Source: Paracoccaceae bacterium (GTDB lineage Bacteria; Pseudomonadota; Alphaproteobacteria; Rhodobacterales; Rhodobacteraceae). From it: a stretch of 64,000 nucleotides of DNA. A model generated the notes under the pieces. It was given only the letters and a program-made list of their open reading frames with translations. It had not been told where the DNA came from and ran no database searches. Positions 53,738 to 62,798 of the stretch are shown one piece after another (position 1 is the first letter of the stretch; the number at the start of each line of letters is the position of its first letter). A program made the translations under genes and the position numbers. The stretch spans positions 1-64,000 of the forward strand of contig JABSSD010000035.1 in assembly GCA_013214575.1 (NCBI GenBank), in the 5' to 3' direction.

Positions 53738-54222
53738 TGGGTAAACGCGGCAAGATTGTGCTGGGCATGGCTGGCGGTGGCCTCTGGGGGCTGCTGCTGG
53801 TCGGCGGGCCGATATGGATCGGCCTTGGCTATATCCCGGCACAGCTTGCCCTGCCCGGTGCCTTTGTGGCGCCGGGGTTGTTTCTGATCGCGGTGATCGG
53901 GTTTCTGGCCCAGCGGCGGTTCTTTGATGATGCCATCATAGATGGTGACGATTTTGCGCCGGGGTCCTGCGAGGAGATCGCCCAGCGGGTGTTGACCAAC
54001 ACGGTCGAGCAACTGGCGCTGGCGCTGGTGATCTGGCCGTTTGTTGCGGTCAGTCTGGGCGGCGCGGTGGTGCTGGCGCTGGGGCTGGGCTTTGCCTGCA
54101 TGCGGGTTGTGTTCTGGCTCGGCTATCTGCGCTCGCCGCCACTGCGCGCGCTGGGTTTTGCCGGGACGTTTTACCCGACCCTGGTGGCCGCGTTGTGGTC
54201 GCTGATGGTCTGGGTGTTGTGA
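53737..54222 (+). CDS. MAPEG family membrane protein
   Basis: The 161-residue protein has four hydrophobic helices. VLTNTVEQLALALVIWPFVAVSL carries the MAPEG-type N-T-x-E-Q motif, and LGFACMRVVFWLGYLRSPPLRALGF is the typical third helix and loop. The start overlaps the mutase stop (TGATGG), so it is translationally coupled. MAPEG proteins include glutathione-dependent enzymes, but the bacterial members of this type have no assigned substrate. Confidence 0.82.
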   Translation: MGKRGKIVLGMAGGGLWGLLLVGGPIWIGLGYIPAQLALPGAFVAPGLFLIAVIGFLAQRRFFDDAIIDGDDFAPGSCEEIAQRVLTNTVEQLALALVIWPFVAVSLGGAVVLALGLGFACMRVVFWLGYLRSPPLRALGFAGTFYPTLVAALWSLMVWVL

Positions 54223-54229
54223 TCGCGGT

Positions 54230-54263
54230 GGGGGCTGTCTGCCCCCTCTTGGCCTGCGGCCAA
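54230..54263. terminator. hairpin plus 21-bp intergenic repeat, copy 2
   Basis: GGGGGC-TGTCT-GCCCCC (54230-54246) gives a 6-bp stem followed by TCTT, a plausible terminator for the mutase-MAPEG transcript. Its right arm merges with CCCCTCTTGGCCTGCGGCCAA (54243-54263), the reverse complement of the repeat at 11681-11701. The rest of the 275-bp gap up to 54497 contains no gene I can support. Confidence 0.55.
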
Positions 54264-54497
54264 TTCACCCCCGAGGATATTTCTGGCCAGATGAAGCCGC
54301 CAGAGCTTAACGCCAGATCGATCGGCGTCTGGAGACTGAATGGCCGCAGATCCCTGGCCACCCGTCTGATCCGTGTTGCTTGATGATATATTGGGTCAAA
54401 GCCAATGTTGCGGCGGTTTGAGGCTCTCGGCAGTCGGCCTTTCGGCTTGTACCCGGTGGCACTGCAGCTAAGGTGACGCCATTAACAGGAGTGCGGG

Positions 54498-55100
54498 ATG
54501 GAACTGGATCATCTGGCCGTGGCGGGCGAAAGCCTGGAGGCGGCAAGGGCCCATGTGGAAGAGGCGCTGGGGGTGCCCATGCAGGTGGGCGGTCAGCATG
54601 CGATGTTTGGCACCCATAATTATCTGCTGGGTCTGGGGGATGGGCTGTATCTGGAGGCGATTGCCATTGATCCGCAGGCGACACCGCAGCGCCGCCCGCG
54701 CTGGTTTGATCTGGATCGGTTTTCCGGCGCGCCGCGGATCAGCAATTGGATTTGTCGCTGTTCGCATATGGCGGATGTGCTGGCGCAATTGCCCGCTGGG
54801 ACTGGCGACCCGGTGGCGTTGACCCGCGGCGATCTGCGCTGGGATATGGCGGTGCCCACCGATGGGATCCTGCCCTATGACAATATGTTCCCGGCGCTGA
54901 TTGAGTGGCACAGTGCCCATCCGGCAGCTTTGCTGACCCAGCAGGGGTGCCGGTTGTTGCACTTGACCCTGTCCCATCCAAAAGCCGCCGAATTGCAGGC
55001 GCTTCTGCCTCTTGGCGATGACCGGGTGACCTATGAAACCGGCGAGATTGGCTTTGAAGCCACCTTTGACACAGCCCACGGGCGGCGGGTGCTGTCGTGA
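54498..55100 (+). CDS. VOC superfamily (glyoxalase-like) protein
   Basis: The 200-residue protein begins MELDHLAVAGESLEAARAHVEEALG and contains GGQHAMFGTHNYLLGLGDGLYLEAIAID, the layout of glyoxalase-like domain proteins with a metal site formed by the N-terminal His and a Glu in the YLEAIA strand. The reaction is unknown. CAGGAG precedes the ATG. The next gene overlaps it by 4 bp, so the two form an operon. Confidence 0.78.
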   Translation: MELDHLAVAGESLEAARAHVEEALGVPMQVGGQHAMFGTHNYLLGLGDGLYLEAIAIDPQATPQRRPRWFDLDRFSGAPRISNWICRCSHMADVLAQLPAGTGDPVALTRGDLRWDMAVPTDGILPYDNMFPALIEWHSAHPAALLTQQGCRLLHLTLSHPKAAELQALLPLGDDRVTYETGEIGFEATFDTAHGRRVLS

Positions 55101-55621
55101 TCATTCGGGCGGCCAGCGCGGCGGATGCCGAGGCGCTTTGCGAGATTGCCAACCGGGTGATCCGCGACACGCTGATCACCTTTGCCAGCGCCGAAAAATC
55201 TCCGGCGCAGCTCAGGGCGATGATTGCCGACAAGGGCGAGGATTATCTGGTGGCCGAGCTGGCAGGTCAGGTGGTGGGTCATGCATATTATGGCGATTTT
55301 CGCGCCGGGTCGGGCTATCGGTTTACCGCCGAGCATAGCATTCAGCTGTCGCCTGCGGCGCAGGGGCGTGGGCTTGGCCGGGCGCTGTTGCGGGCGCTGG
55401 AACAGCGGGCGGTGAGGGCGGGACTGCATGTCTTGGTGGCCGGCATCAGCAGCGCCAATCCAGCGGCGATTGGCTTTCACGCGGCGCTGGGATTTACCGA
55501 GGTTGGGCGATTGCCAGAGGTTGGCTATAAACAGGGCCAGTGGCTGGACACCGTGCTGATGCAGAAAATAATGCCGCAGGCGGGAATTCCCCACCCTGAC
55601 AGCACCGACAAACAGGAATAG
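55097..55621 (+). CDS. GNAT acetyltransferase, phosphinothricin acetyltransferase-like
   Basis: The 174-residue protein starts with GTG overlapping the previous TGA. It has the Pat-type pattern: IIRAASAADAEALCEIANRVIRDTLITF, VVGHAYYGDFRAGSGYRFTAEHSIQLSPAAQGRGLGRALLRAL (acetyl-CoA motif A) and NPAAIGFHAALGFTEVGRL. Such enzymes acetylate small amines such as methionine sulfoximine or phosphinothricin. Coupling to the VOC gene suggests a shared detoxification role, but no substrate is known. Confidence 0.82.
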   Translation: MIIRAASAADAEALCEIANRVIRDTLITFASAEKSPAQLRAMIADKGEDYLVAELAGQVVGHAYYGDFRAGSGYRFTAEHSIQLSPAAQGRGLGRALLRALEQRAVRAGLHVLVAGISSANPAAIGFHAALGFTEVGRLPEVGYKQGQWLDTVLMQKIMPQAGIPHPDSTDKQE

Positions 55622-55630
55622 GCTGGCATC

Positions 55631-56329
55631 ATGTCATTGTGGACCCGCATATCAGACGCGCTTGCAGCCCTGGCCAAGGGCGAAGGCCTGACGCAGATCT
55701 TTGAGCATCTGCGTCAGGCGCCGGAAAAATCTGTTGGCTTTGCCATTGCTGTCATTGCGCTGGGCGCCAAGATGGCCAAGGCGGACGGCCAGGTCACCAA
55801 GGATGAGGTGACGGCGTTTCGCGAGGTGTTCCAGATCGCGCGCGCCGATGAGGCGGGGGCGGCCCGGGTGTTCAACATGGCGCGCACCGACACGGCGGGC
55901 TACCGCCAATATGCGCGCCAAATCCAGGCGATGTTTGCCGAGGACCCGTCCACTTTATGCGACCTGATGGAGGGCCTGTTTCACATCGCAATGGCCGATG
56001 GGTTTTACCATCCCAATGAGAACGAGTTTCTGCGCGAGGTGTCGCAGATCTTTGGTCAGGACATCACCCAGTTCCGGGCGCTGCGGGCGCGATTTGTGCC
56101 GGATGCGCCACAGGATCCGTTCACCATACTGGGGGTGCGCCCGGATATGTCGCGCGAAGAGATCCGCAAACACTGGCGTCAGCTGGTGCGCGAAACCCAC
56201 CCGGATGCGATGATGGCCCGCGGGGTGCCGGAAGAGGCGGTGCGATTGGCTGAAAAGCGGATGATCGACATCAACCGGGCCTGGGATCAGATCAACGGAT
56301 GTGCAAAATATGCGTCTCGTCAGCTATAA
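55631..56329 (+). CDS. DjlA-like protein: TerB domain plus J domain
   Basis: The 232-residue protein has an N-terminal TerB-like helical domain (SVGFAIAVIALGAKMAKADGQVTKDEVTAF, then AMADGFYHPNENEFLREVSQIFG) and a C-terminal J domain (DPFTILGVRPDMSREEIRKHWRQLVRETHPDAM) with the HPD motif. Enterobacterial DjlA has an N-terminal membrane helix that is absent here, so this co-chaperone is probably cytosolic. The downstream endonuclease-like gene overlaps its 3' end by 20 bp. Confidence 0.85.
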   Translation: MSLWTRISDALAALAKGEGLTQIFEHLRQAPEKSVGFAIAVIALGAKMAKADGQVTKDEVTAFREVFQIARADEAGAARVFNMARTDTAGYRQYARQIQAMFAEDPSTLCDLMEGLFHIAMADGFYHPNENEFLREVSQIFGQDITQFRALRARFVPDAPQDPFTILGVRPDMSREEIRKHWRQLVRETHPDAMMARGVPEEAVRLAEKRMIDINRAWDQINGCAKYASRQL

Positions 56330-57305
56330 CGTCGAATGGTTTGCTTCGCTGTTTGACGAGGGTGACCAGTTGCTTCTGGATCAGCAGGACTCGGGGCGTT
56401 ACGGGGTCGATCGAGATACCCAGGGGCGGGCGCTGGTGCAGGTGTTTCAGGCGCTTGATGCCGATGCGGTGATGGTGATCGAAGCGCCCAATTCCGGCAA
56501 CAGCCAGAGCACGGTTCGGGCCCTGGAGACTTTTGCTACCCATGCCGGGATCCGGGCGCGGGCTGTTGTGATGGGATTTGCCAATGACACCCAGCAGGAA
56601 ATTGCGCTGATGTATGACCCGGATGTGCTGCAGGCGCGGCATGACCCGCAGCAGAGCGACCAGGCCCCGCGGTTTGACCAGCTGCTGAAGATCGACTTGG
56701 ATATTGATGACAAGATGGATCAGGTGCGGTTCTCCAAACCTCCGCTGGAGCTGGCCGTGACCACCGCCAAGGGCCAGCAGCTGCGTCTGATTGGCGCCCA
56801 TCTGAAATCCAAGGCGCTGCATGGCGCCCGTAACAGGGATGCGGTGATCCGGCGCTCCATTGCCAATCGGCGCAAGCAATTGGCGCAGGCGATCTGGCTG
56901 CGTCGGCGGATTGAACAGCATCTGGCAGAGGGGCAGGATCTGATCGTCATGGGGGATCTGAACGATGGCCCGGGGCTGGATGAATATGAACGTCTGTTTG
57001 GCCGCTCCTCGGTTGAGATCGTGATGGGCAGTGATCTGCAGGACCCCCATGCCAGCCATCTGTTGCAACCGCGCACGGCGGATCAGCCCAGCACTTCGCG
57101 GTTTTACAATGCCAGCACAAAACGCTATTTCCGGGCCTTGCTGGACTATGTCATGCTGTCCCCCGGTTTGGCGGCCCGCGCGCCCAACTGGCGCATCTGG
57201 CACCCGTTTGAGGATGCCAGGTGTTACGCGGATGTGGATCTACGCGAGGCGCTGCTGGCGGCCTCCGACCATTATCCGGTAAGCTTGGATATTGAATTGA
57301 CCTAA
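56310..57305 (+). CDS. endonuclease/exonuclease/phosphatase family protein
   Basis: From ATG 56310 the protein is 331 residues. EEP-fold motifs are RLVSYNVEWFASLF near the N-terminus, VIEAPNSG (metal-binding Glu), IGAHLKSKALHGA, VMGDLNDGPGLDEYE, and near the C-terminus ASDHYPVSLDIEL with the catalytic His. It could act on nucleic acid, lipids or sugar phosphates. A GTG at 56301 is an alternative start. Its overlap with the DjlA-like gene indicates translational coupling. Confidence 0.82.
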   Translation: MRLVSYNVEWFASLFDEGDQLLLDQQDSGRYGVDRDTQGRALVQVFQALDADAVMVIEAPNSGNSQSTVRALETFATHAGIRARAVVMGFANDTQQEIALMYDPDVLQARHDPQQSDQAPRFDQLLKIDLDIDDKMDQVRFSKPPLELAVTTAKGQQLRLIGAHLKSKALHGARNRDAVIRRSIANRRKQLAQAIWLRRRIEQHLAEGQDLIVMGDLNDGPGLDEYERLFGRSSVEIVMGSDLQDPHASHLLQPRTADQPSTSRFYNASTKRYFRALLDYVMLSPGLAARAPNWRIWHPFEDARCYADVDLREALLAASDHYPVSLDIELT

Positions 57306-57337
57306 AAAAGCTCGGGCAGAGGGACTATATTGATCGC

Positions 57338-57730
57338 ATGAAACACATCGTCTTACCGCTGATCATTGCGGCCCTGCTGGCAGGGCCTGGCCAGACTCAG
57401 GAAACAGAACCGGGCCCCAGCCTGATGGAACAGGGCATGGAGCTGTTCTTTGAAGGGCTGCGCGAGGAGATGGCCCCGGCGCTGGATGATCTGCAACAAC
57501 TGGCGGATGATTTTGCGCCGGCCATGCAGGGGTTCCTGCGCCAGATGGGTCCGGCGCTGGCCGAGATATCAGCTGAGGTCGAGGACTGGAGCACCTATGA
57601 GATGCCCGAGATCCTGCCCAATGGCGATATCATCATCCGCAAAAAGCCTAGCGACAGCGAACCGGACGGGCCAGAGGCAGACGGGCCAGAAACAGACGGG
57701 CCAGCGGCCAACGGTCAGACCGACATCTGA
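57338..57730 (+). CDS. secreted acidic protein, unknown
   Basis: The 130-residue product has a signal peptide (HIVLPLIIAALLAGPGQTQ), an amphipathic helical body with LMEQGMELFFEGLREEMAPALDDLQQLADDF, and an acidic tail with repeats of DGPEADGPETDGP. Similar roseobacter proteins are sometimes misnamed AAA+ ATPase; no ATPase motif exists here. It ends with TGA directly abutting the ppx stop on the other strand (TGATCA), so no gap separates the two. Confidence 0.7.
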   Translation: MKHIVLPLIIAALLAGPGQTQETEPGPSLMEQGMELFFEGLREEMAPALDDLQQLADDFAPAMQGFLRQMGPALAEISAEVEDWSTYEMPEILPNGDIIIRKKPSDSEPDGPEADGPETDGPAANGQTDI

Positions 57731-59272
57731 TCAGTCCTTGATCTCCACCGTAACCGCCGCATCCAGCGATTGAGCCAGGGCCTGTAGGCGGGCCTCGGCA
57801 ACTTCGCCATACAGCGGTTCCGCCGATTTTGGCAGTGTCAGACGCAGCTGTTTCTTGCGCGGATGCCATTTGAAACTGCCAATATCGCCGTCTTTCGACA
57901 CCATCAGCATGGCGCCAAATCGCATCGCCTTGCCCAGCACCTCGGCCTGTTTCTGACCGGCTTCATCCAGCAGATCAAACAGCGGCTCATATTGTTTGCC
58001 CTGACGCTTGTTGCGATAGCGGTGCAACAGTGAGAGGCCCAGAAAAATACGTTCTGAATGTTTGAGGCCGCCCAGATTGGCGCGGGTTGCATTGTCAAAG
58101 CAGACCTCGGCCCGGTAGTCGGGATGGGCGCGCCAGCTGACGTCATGCAGCAGGCAGGCCGCCCTGATCAGCCGTTTGGTGGCATCGGGGTTGGACTTGA
58201 ACAGCGGCAGCACAAAGCTATACAGTGTTTTGCCAAATCCCGGCATCCTGGCGTCCTTGGCCTCGGCAAAGCGACAGGATTCGATCAGCGGATCCCGGTT
58301 TCTCAGCCGTTGTGGCATCTGTTCATAGAGCAGGCCCTCGCGGATGCCATAGCTGGACACCGCAATGTCGCGGGGTTTGAAGCTGCGGACAAGACGCGAC
58401 AGAACATCCATCGCGATCGGCACCAGTGACATCCGTGCCAGCGACAACCCACAGGCCTGCCGCAGCGTCTCGATATCATTGGCCTCAATGTATTTCACAG
58501 TGTCGCGGACGCTTTGGCTGGTCATCCTATATTCATGCAGAACCTTCAGCGGATAGCCGCGCCGCTCCATGTCGATGCGGGCAATGGCGCGCCAGCTGCC
58601 GCCGACCAGAAACAGACGGTCCTGCTGCGGGCCCATCTGGTCCTTCAGCTCTTTGATAACCTGTTTGATGTGGTCCTTGCGGCCCCGGCGTCCACCGGGC
58701 AATTCGCGCAGTTTCAGTGGCCCCAGCGACGAGGTGACCCGCTTGCCAACCCTTCCATCCTGCAGCTCGGCCAGCTCCATCGACGAGCCGCCGATATCGC
58801 AGACCAGACCATAAGATCCGGGCCAGCCCAGCAACACCCCCTGCGCCGACAGGCGGGCCTCTTCGCGGCCGTCGATGACCCAGATTTTCAGCCCGGTTTC
58901 GCGCAGCACCTGGGCGCAGAAATCAGGCCCGTCGCTGGCGTCGCGCACCGCCGCCGTCGCCACCACGCTCAGCGGCGGCAGCCCCATCCCGATTGCCAGT
59001 GTCTGAAACCGGCGCAGCGCCGCCAGGGCGCGCAGCCGCCCTGTCGGGTTCAGGATGCCAGAGTCGGACAGGCCGGCGCCAAGGGCACACATGATTTTCT
59101 CGTTGTAGAAATAGGCAGGGCTGCGGGCGGCGCCGTCGAATACCACCAGCCGGACCGAGTTTGATCCCACGTCGACCACGCCAACTCGGGACAGGGCACG
59201 GGCACCCGGGTCTTCAAACAGCGGCCGCTCAAAGGGCCCCCATTCAGCAGCAGGTTCCGGCTTCACGGTCAT
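57731..59272 (-). CDS. ppx: exopolyphosphatase, Ppx/GppA family
   Basis: The 513-residue protein begins its ASKHA phosphatase domain with VGVVDVGSNSVRLVVFDGAARSPAYFYNEK, followed by VATAAVRDASDGPDF and VCDIGGSSMELAEL (phosphate loops). The C-terminal part has the helical HD-like region with AACLLHDVSWRAHPDY. It hydrolyses polyphosphate or pppGpp. It is the last gene of the minus-strand AI-2E-type transporter, hdaA, ppx operon, 54 bp after hdaA. Confidence 0.9.
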   Translation of the reverse strand: MTVKPEPAAEWGPFERPLFEDPGARALSRVGVVDVGSNSVRLVVFDGAARSPAYFYNEKIMCALGAGLSDSGILNPTGRLRALAALRRFQTLAIGMGLPPLSVVATAAVRDASDGPDFCAQVLRETGLKIWVIDGREEARLSAQGVLLGWPGSYGLVCDIGGSSMELAELQDGRVGKRVTSSLGPLKLRELPGGRRGRKDHIKQVIKELKDQMGPQQDRLFLVGGSWRAIARIDMERRGYPLKVLHEYRMTSQSVRDTVKYIEANDIETLRQACGLSLARMSLVPIAMDVLSRLVRSFKPRDIAVSSYGIREGLLYEQMPQRLRNRDPLIESCRFAEAKDARMPGFGKTLYSFVLPLFKSNPDATKRLIRAACLLHDVSWRAHPDYRAEVCFDNATRANLGGLKHSERIFLGLSLLHRYRNKRQGKQYEPLFDLLDEAGQKQAEVLGKAMRFGAMLMVSKDGDIGSFKWHPRKKQLRLTLPKSAEPLYGEVAEARLQALAQSLDAAVTVEIKD

Positions 59273-59326
59273 AATGGTCCCCAGGTCGTCGTCGTCGGCG
59301 CAGGATGCGGGATCACAGGGCGGCGG

Positions 59327-60034
59327 TCAATCGTCCTTTGGCTCAGATTCGAGCGACATTTCATATTGGTTCTGCGCCAATAGTCGCACCGCCAGCGGTC
59401 GCGACAGGGTGCGCCCCTCGGCGAGCGAGATTTCGTCCATCTGCGCCACGATCTGCGCCGCCGCCTCAAACGAGCGGTCCATATGGGCCACCAGATAGGG
59501 GATCACATCCGGCTTGGGGATGATTTGGCGGTCATCGAACAGTTTGGCCAGCACCACCGCCAGCAGCGCATCATCCGGCGCCTCGAGCGCCACATGGGTT
59601 GCCGCCTGCACCCGGCTTTGCAGATCCGGCAGTGACAGCGCCCACAGATTTGGCGGCGCCTGACCGGTCAGCATCAGCGCATGGCCATTGGCCAGCACCA
59701 TGTTGTGCAGGTGAAACAATGCGGTCTGCGCTGCGGGGCTGCGGCCAATCAACGGGACATCTTCGACCGCAACCGGACCATGGGCCAGCTCTGGCACCCT
59801 GGCCTCGCTGAGCTCTGTGGCGGCGATGATTTTGGCGCCGGACTGGCTGGCCCAGACATGCACCAGATGGGTCTTGCCCGCGGCCCGCGGACCACTGAGC
59901 ACCAGCTTGCCACTGGGCCAGGTAAAGGCGCTGTCCAGCATCGCCACCGCCATGGCGTTTGAGGGGGCCACAAAGAAGTCGTCTCGCCCCAGCGCCGGTT
60001 TGGCGGGGAGATTGAAACTCAGCTGTTTTAGCAT
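59327..60034 (-). CDS. hdaA: DnaA-homologue HdaA (regulatory inactivator of DnaA)
   Basis: The 235-residue AAA+ protein has a DnaA-like fold: NLPAKPALGRDDFFVAPSNAMAVAML, the Walker A-like segment SGPRAAGKTHLVHVWA and AVEDVPLI as Walker B. It lacks the DnaA DNA-binding domain. HdaA with the beta clamp promotes ATP hydrolysis by DnaA and limits re-initiation. The start lies 1 bp after the AI-2E-type transporter stop. The tail ends with QNQYEMSLESEPKDD. Confidence 0.88.
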   Translation of the reverse strand: MLKQLSFNLPAKPALGRDDFFVAPSNAMAVAMLDSAFTWPSGKLVLSGPRAAGKTHLVHVWASQSGAKIIAATELSEARVPELAHGPVAVEDVPLIGRSPAAQTALFHLHNMVLANGHALMLTGQAPPNLWALSLPDLQSRVQAATHVALEAPDDALLAVVLAKLFDDRQIIPKPDVIPYLVAHMDRSFEAAAQIVAQMDEISLAEGRTLSRPLAVRLLAQNQYEMSLESEPKDD

Positions 60035-60035
60035 G

Positions 60036-61103
60036 TTACTCGGCGTCCTGGTCGGATTCGCCGCGATATAGTCGGCTGCCGAGATATTGCCCGGTCACGA
60101 ACCGGGCCAGCACCCCCAACGCCGCCGCTATGGGCACCGCCACCAACATGCCGATAAAGCCAAACAGCGAGCCAAACACCGACAGCGCCAGCAGCAGCCA
60201 GACCGGGTGCAGCCCAACCGAGTTGCCCACCAGTTTTGGGGTGAGAAAATTGCCCTCGATCACCTGTCCGATGACAAAGATCACCGCAACGGCGCCAATC
60301 AGGTACCAGTCGCCCCAGAACTGAAACAGCGCCAGACCAATGGCCAGCGCGCCGCCAATCAGGGCGCCGAGATAGGGGATAAAGGTCACCAACCCGGCGA
60401 TGAAGCCCACCGCCAGACCAAAGTTCAACCCCACCAGCATCAGCGATACCGCGTAATAGCTGCCCAGGATCAGGCAAACCGTGCCCATGCCGCGAATGAA
60501 CGAGGCCAGCACCGCGTCGATCTCAGCCGCCAGTTGCTGGATCACCGGGGCATGATCGCGCGGCAGCAGCTCGCTGATCCGTTTGATCATCCGGTCCCAG
60601 TCCAGCAGCAGATAAATCGAGACCACTGGCACAATGACGATCAGCACCACCACATTCAGCAGCGATACCGCCGACCCCAGCACCGATTCCAACACGCTCA
60701 TCCAGTGGGTTTTCAGGGTGGAGGTCAGCGAGGTGAGTGCCTGATGTAATTGACTGTTTTCGTCAAAGATCGATGGAAAATGTTCATTGGCAAAGATGCG
60801 GGCGTCGCCGAACAGCTCGGGCAGGACCTGGACCAATTCGATCATCTGAAAAATCAACGTGGGCAATACGACCAGCATCAGCAGCAGGAAAATCAACACG
60901 GTCGCCACCGTGATCACCGCAGTGGCCCCGGCCCGTGACAGCCCCATTTTCTCAAGCCGATCCGCAACCGGGTCGATCAGATAGGCCACCGCGCCGCCCA
61001 GCACAAAGGGCAGCAACACGTCCCCCAGCGCCCAAAGCACCACCGCAAAAATCAGCGCCACAAGGCCCCAATAGATCAGCTGTTTGTTTGCCGGTAGCGT
61101 CAT
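60036..61103 (-). CDS. AI-2E family transporter / PerM-like permease
   Basis: From ATG 61103 the protein is 355 residues with about eight hydrophobic segments. Family blocks are LGDVLLPFVLGGAVAYLIDPVADRLEKMGLSR and GLVTFIPYLGALIGGALAIGLALFQFWG followed by GNFLTPKLVGNSVGLHPVWLLLALSVFGSLFGF. The start is uncertain; ATG 61133 and GTG 61154 are upstream. Members export AI-2 or act in ion homeostasis; no substrate can be assigned. It is the first gene of the operon with hdaA. Confidence 0.83.
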   Translation of the reverse strand: MTLPANKQLIYWGLVALIFAVVLWALGDVLLPFVLGGAVAYLIDPVADRLEKMGLSRAGATAVITVATVLIFLLLMLVVLPTLIFQMIELVQVLPELFGDARIFANEHFPSIFDENSQLHQALTSLTSTLKTHWMSVLESVLGSAVSLLNVVVLIVIVPVVSIYLLLDWDRMIKRISELLPRDHAPVIQQLAAEIDAVLASFIRGMGTVCLILGSYYAVSLMLVGLNFGLAVGFIAGLVTFIPYLGALIGGALAIGLALFQFWGDWYLIGAVAVIFVIGQVIEGNFLTPKLVGNSVGLHPVWLLLALSVFGSLFGFIGMLVAVPIAAALGVLARFVTGQYLGSRLYRGESDQDAE

Positions 61104-61260
61104 GTTTATCTGCCCACTCTGGTCCGTGTCCATTGTCCTGAGCGCAATCTTCACCCAAGGGCATCAGGCATGCAAGGGGCTGGCAGCAATCGCCGGTGGG
61201 TAAGCCGGGGACGGCTGCCGTTTTGCTGTGGATAACAGGCCTGAGACGACCGGGGCCGCC

Positions 61261-62625
61261 TTAGTCGATGCGAACGCCCTGTCGTTTCAGCTCAGCCTGC
61301 ACTGCCACGATATCGATCTGATCCAGCGCGGTGTTGCTGCGAATCGACTGTGCGGCGGCAATGCCGGCCCCCTGACCGGCCACCGCGCAGCAGGCCATGT
61401 TGCGGGTGGCGGCATGGGCCACCTTGTCACCGCCAATGGCGCGGCCGGTGACCAGCAGGTTCTTCACCCCTTTGGGGAGCATGCAGCGGTACGGGATCTG
61501 CATGTAACGTCCGGTGGTGGGCAGGATCAGGATGCCATAGCCGTCGATGAATTCCGGATAGATGCCGATGGTATCGTCAAACCGTCCCTGATGGCGGGTC
61601 TCAGCTTCGGTGATATTATGCTGTGCGTCGATCTTGCGGCTGTCGCGAATGCCGATGGTCATGCCAAAATTACGCAGCCGGGCCGCCTCGCAACCCGGTG
61701 TGTAGGCCTTCAGCGCCTCGATCGCCAGCATCGCCTGTTTGCGGCCCTCGATTTCACCGTGGGTCATGCTGTCGGGGTCGGTGCCGTCAATGCCACCCAG
61801 ATGCACCAGGTTCATATAGGTCATCTCGCCGCTGTCATGCACCGCGCCCCAGGTGCCGCCGATGGTGTTGAGATGCGCCGGAATAATCCCGTCACGGATC
61901 GCCTGAGCAAAGGGTTTGGCCAGGAAGGGCGAGTACATGTCGTCCTCTTTGCCCGAGGTCTCCACCTGCCACTCACCGGTGGACCAGTTGGCATAGGTCT
62001 GCGGATCGGCCTTGACCCCCTCCAGGAACTTTTGCTTATCAACGCCGGCAATGTGGAACATCACCGAGGCTGCCTGCATCTCCTCAACCGGAGTTTTGAA
62101 ACAGGGGGCGCCCATCATATGGGCAATGTCGGCGTCGCCGGTGGCATCAATCACCCGCTTGGCCAGAATAGCCTCGCGGCCGGCCTTGGATTCGACGATC
62201 ACCCCGGTGACAGTGTCGCCTTCGCGGATCGGGGCGACAAACTGGCGGTGCAGCATCGGGTGAATGCCGGCCTCTTCCACCAGCTTGTCGGCCACCAGTT
62301 TGAAGCCTTCGCTGTCCAGCTCATAAGATAGCGACTGGCTTTCCGGCACCGCCGCCCCCATCATCTTGGCGCGCTCCTCGAACTCCCAGCCGATACCGCC
62401 GGCCTCGACCGTTTGTTCGTGGCGATACCAGGCAAAGCCCTCAACCCCGACGCTGGTGATATTGCCGCCAAAACAGCCAAACCGGTCCAGCAGCGCCACC
62501 TGCACGCCAGCGCGGGCTGCCGCCAGCGCCGCTGCCAGCCCACCGGGGCCGGAGCCGATGACCAGCACTTCGGTTTGGTGAATGACCGGGATCTCGCGGG
62601 CGGGTTCGGTAATGGTTTGGGTCAC
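61261..62625 (-). CDS. FAD-dependent oxidoreductase
   Basis: From GTG 62625 (GGTGGAG nine bases upstream) the protein is 454 residues. The N-terminus has HQTEVLVIGSGPGGLAAALAAARAGVQVALLDRFGCFGGNIT, the FAD fold and GG motif of the FAD_oxidored family. The C-terminus has YRCMLPKGVKNLLVTGRAIGGDKVAHAATRNMACCAVAGQGAGIAAA. The substrate is unknown. It is divergent from proS with a 173-bp gap. An ATG at 62676 lacks a ribosome binding site. Confidence 0.82.
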   Translation of the reverse strand: MTQTITEPAREIPVIHQTEVLVIGSGPGGLAAALAAARAGVQVALLDRFGCFGGNITSVGVEGFAWYRHEQTVEAGGIGWEFEERAKMMGAAVPESQSLSYELDSEGFKLVADKLVEEAGIHPMLHRQFVAPIREGDTVTGVIVESKAGREAILAKRVIDATGDADIAHMMGAPCFKTPVEEMQAASVMFHIAGVDKQKFLEGVKADPQTYANWSTGEWQVETSGKEDDMYSPFLAKPFAQAIRDGIIPAHLNTIGGTWGAVHDSGEMTYMNLVHLGGIDGTDPDSMTHGEIEGRKQAMLAIEALKAYTPGCEAARLRNFGMTIGIRDSRKIDAQHNITEAETRHQGRFDDTIGIYPEFIDGYGILILPTTGRYMQIPYRCMLPKGVKNLLVTGRAIGGDKVAHAATRNMACCAVAGQGAGIAAAQSIRSNTALDQIDIVAVQAELKRQGVRID

Positions 62626-62798
62626 GGGGTTTGCTCCACCTGAATTTTGGCCACCATAGGAAACTGGAATGCCCATTCAAGAAAATTCGCGACATGTTTG
62701 GGCAAAACCGACATTGGGGCAACGGGCAAAGCCCGATTGCTTGCGGCGCGGTGATAGCTTAGACCCCTGTGGAACCCTTTTTTGCGAATGAGACCAAC

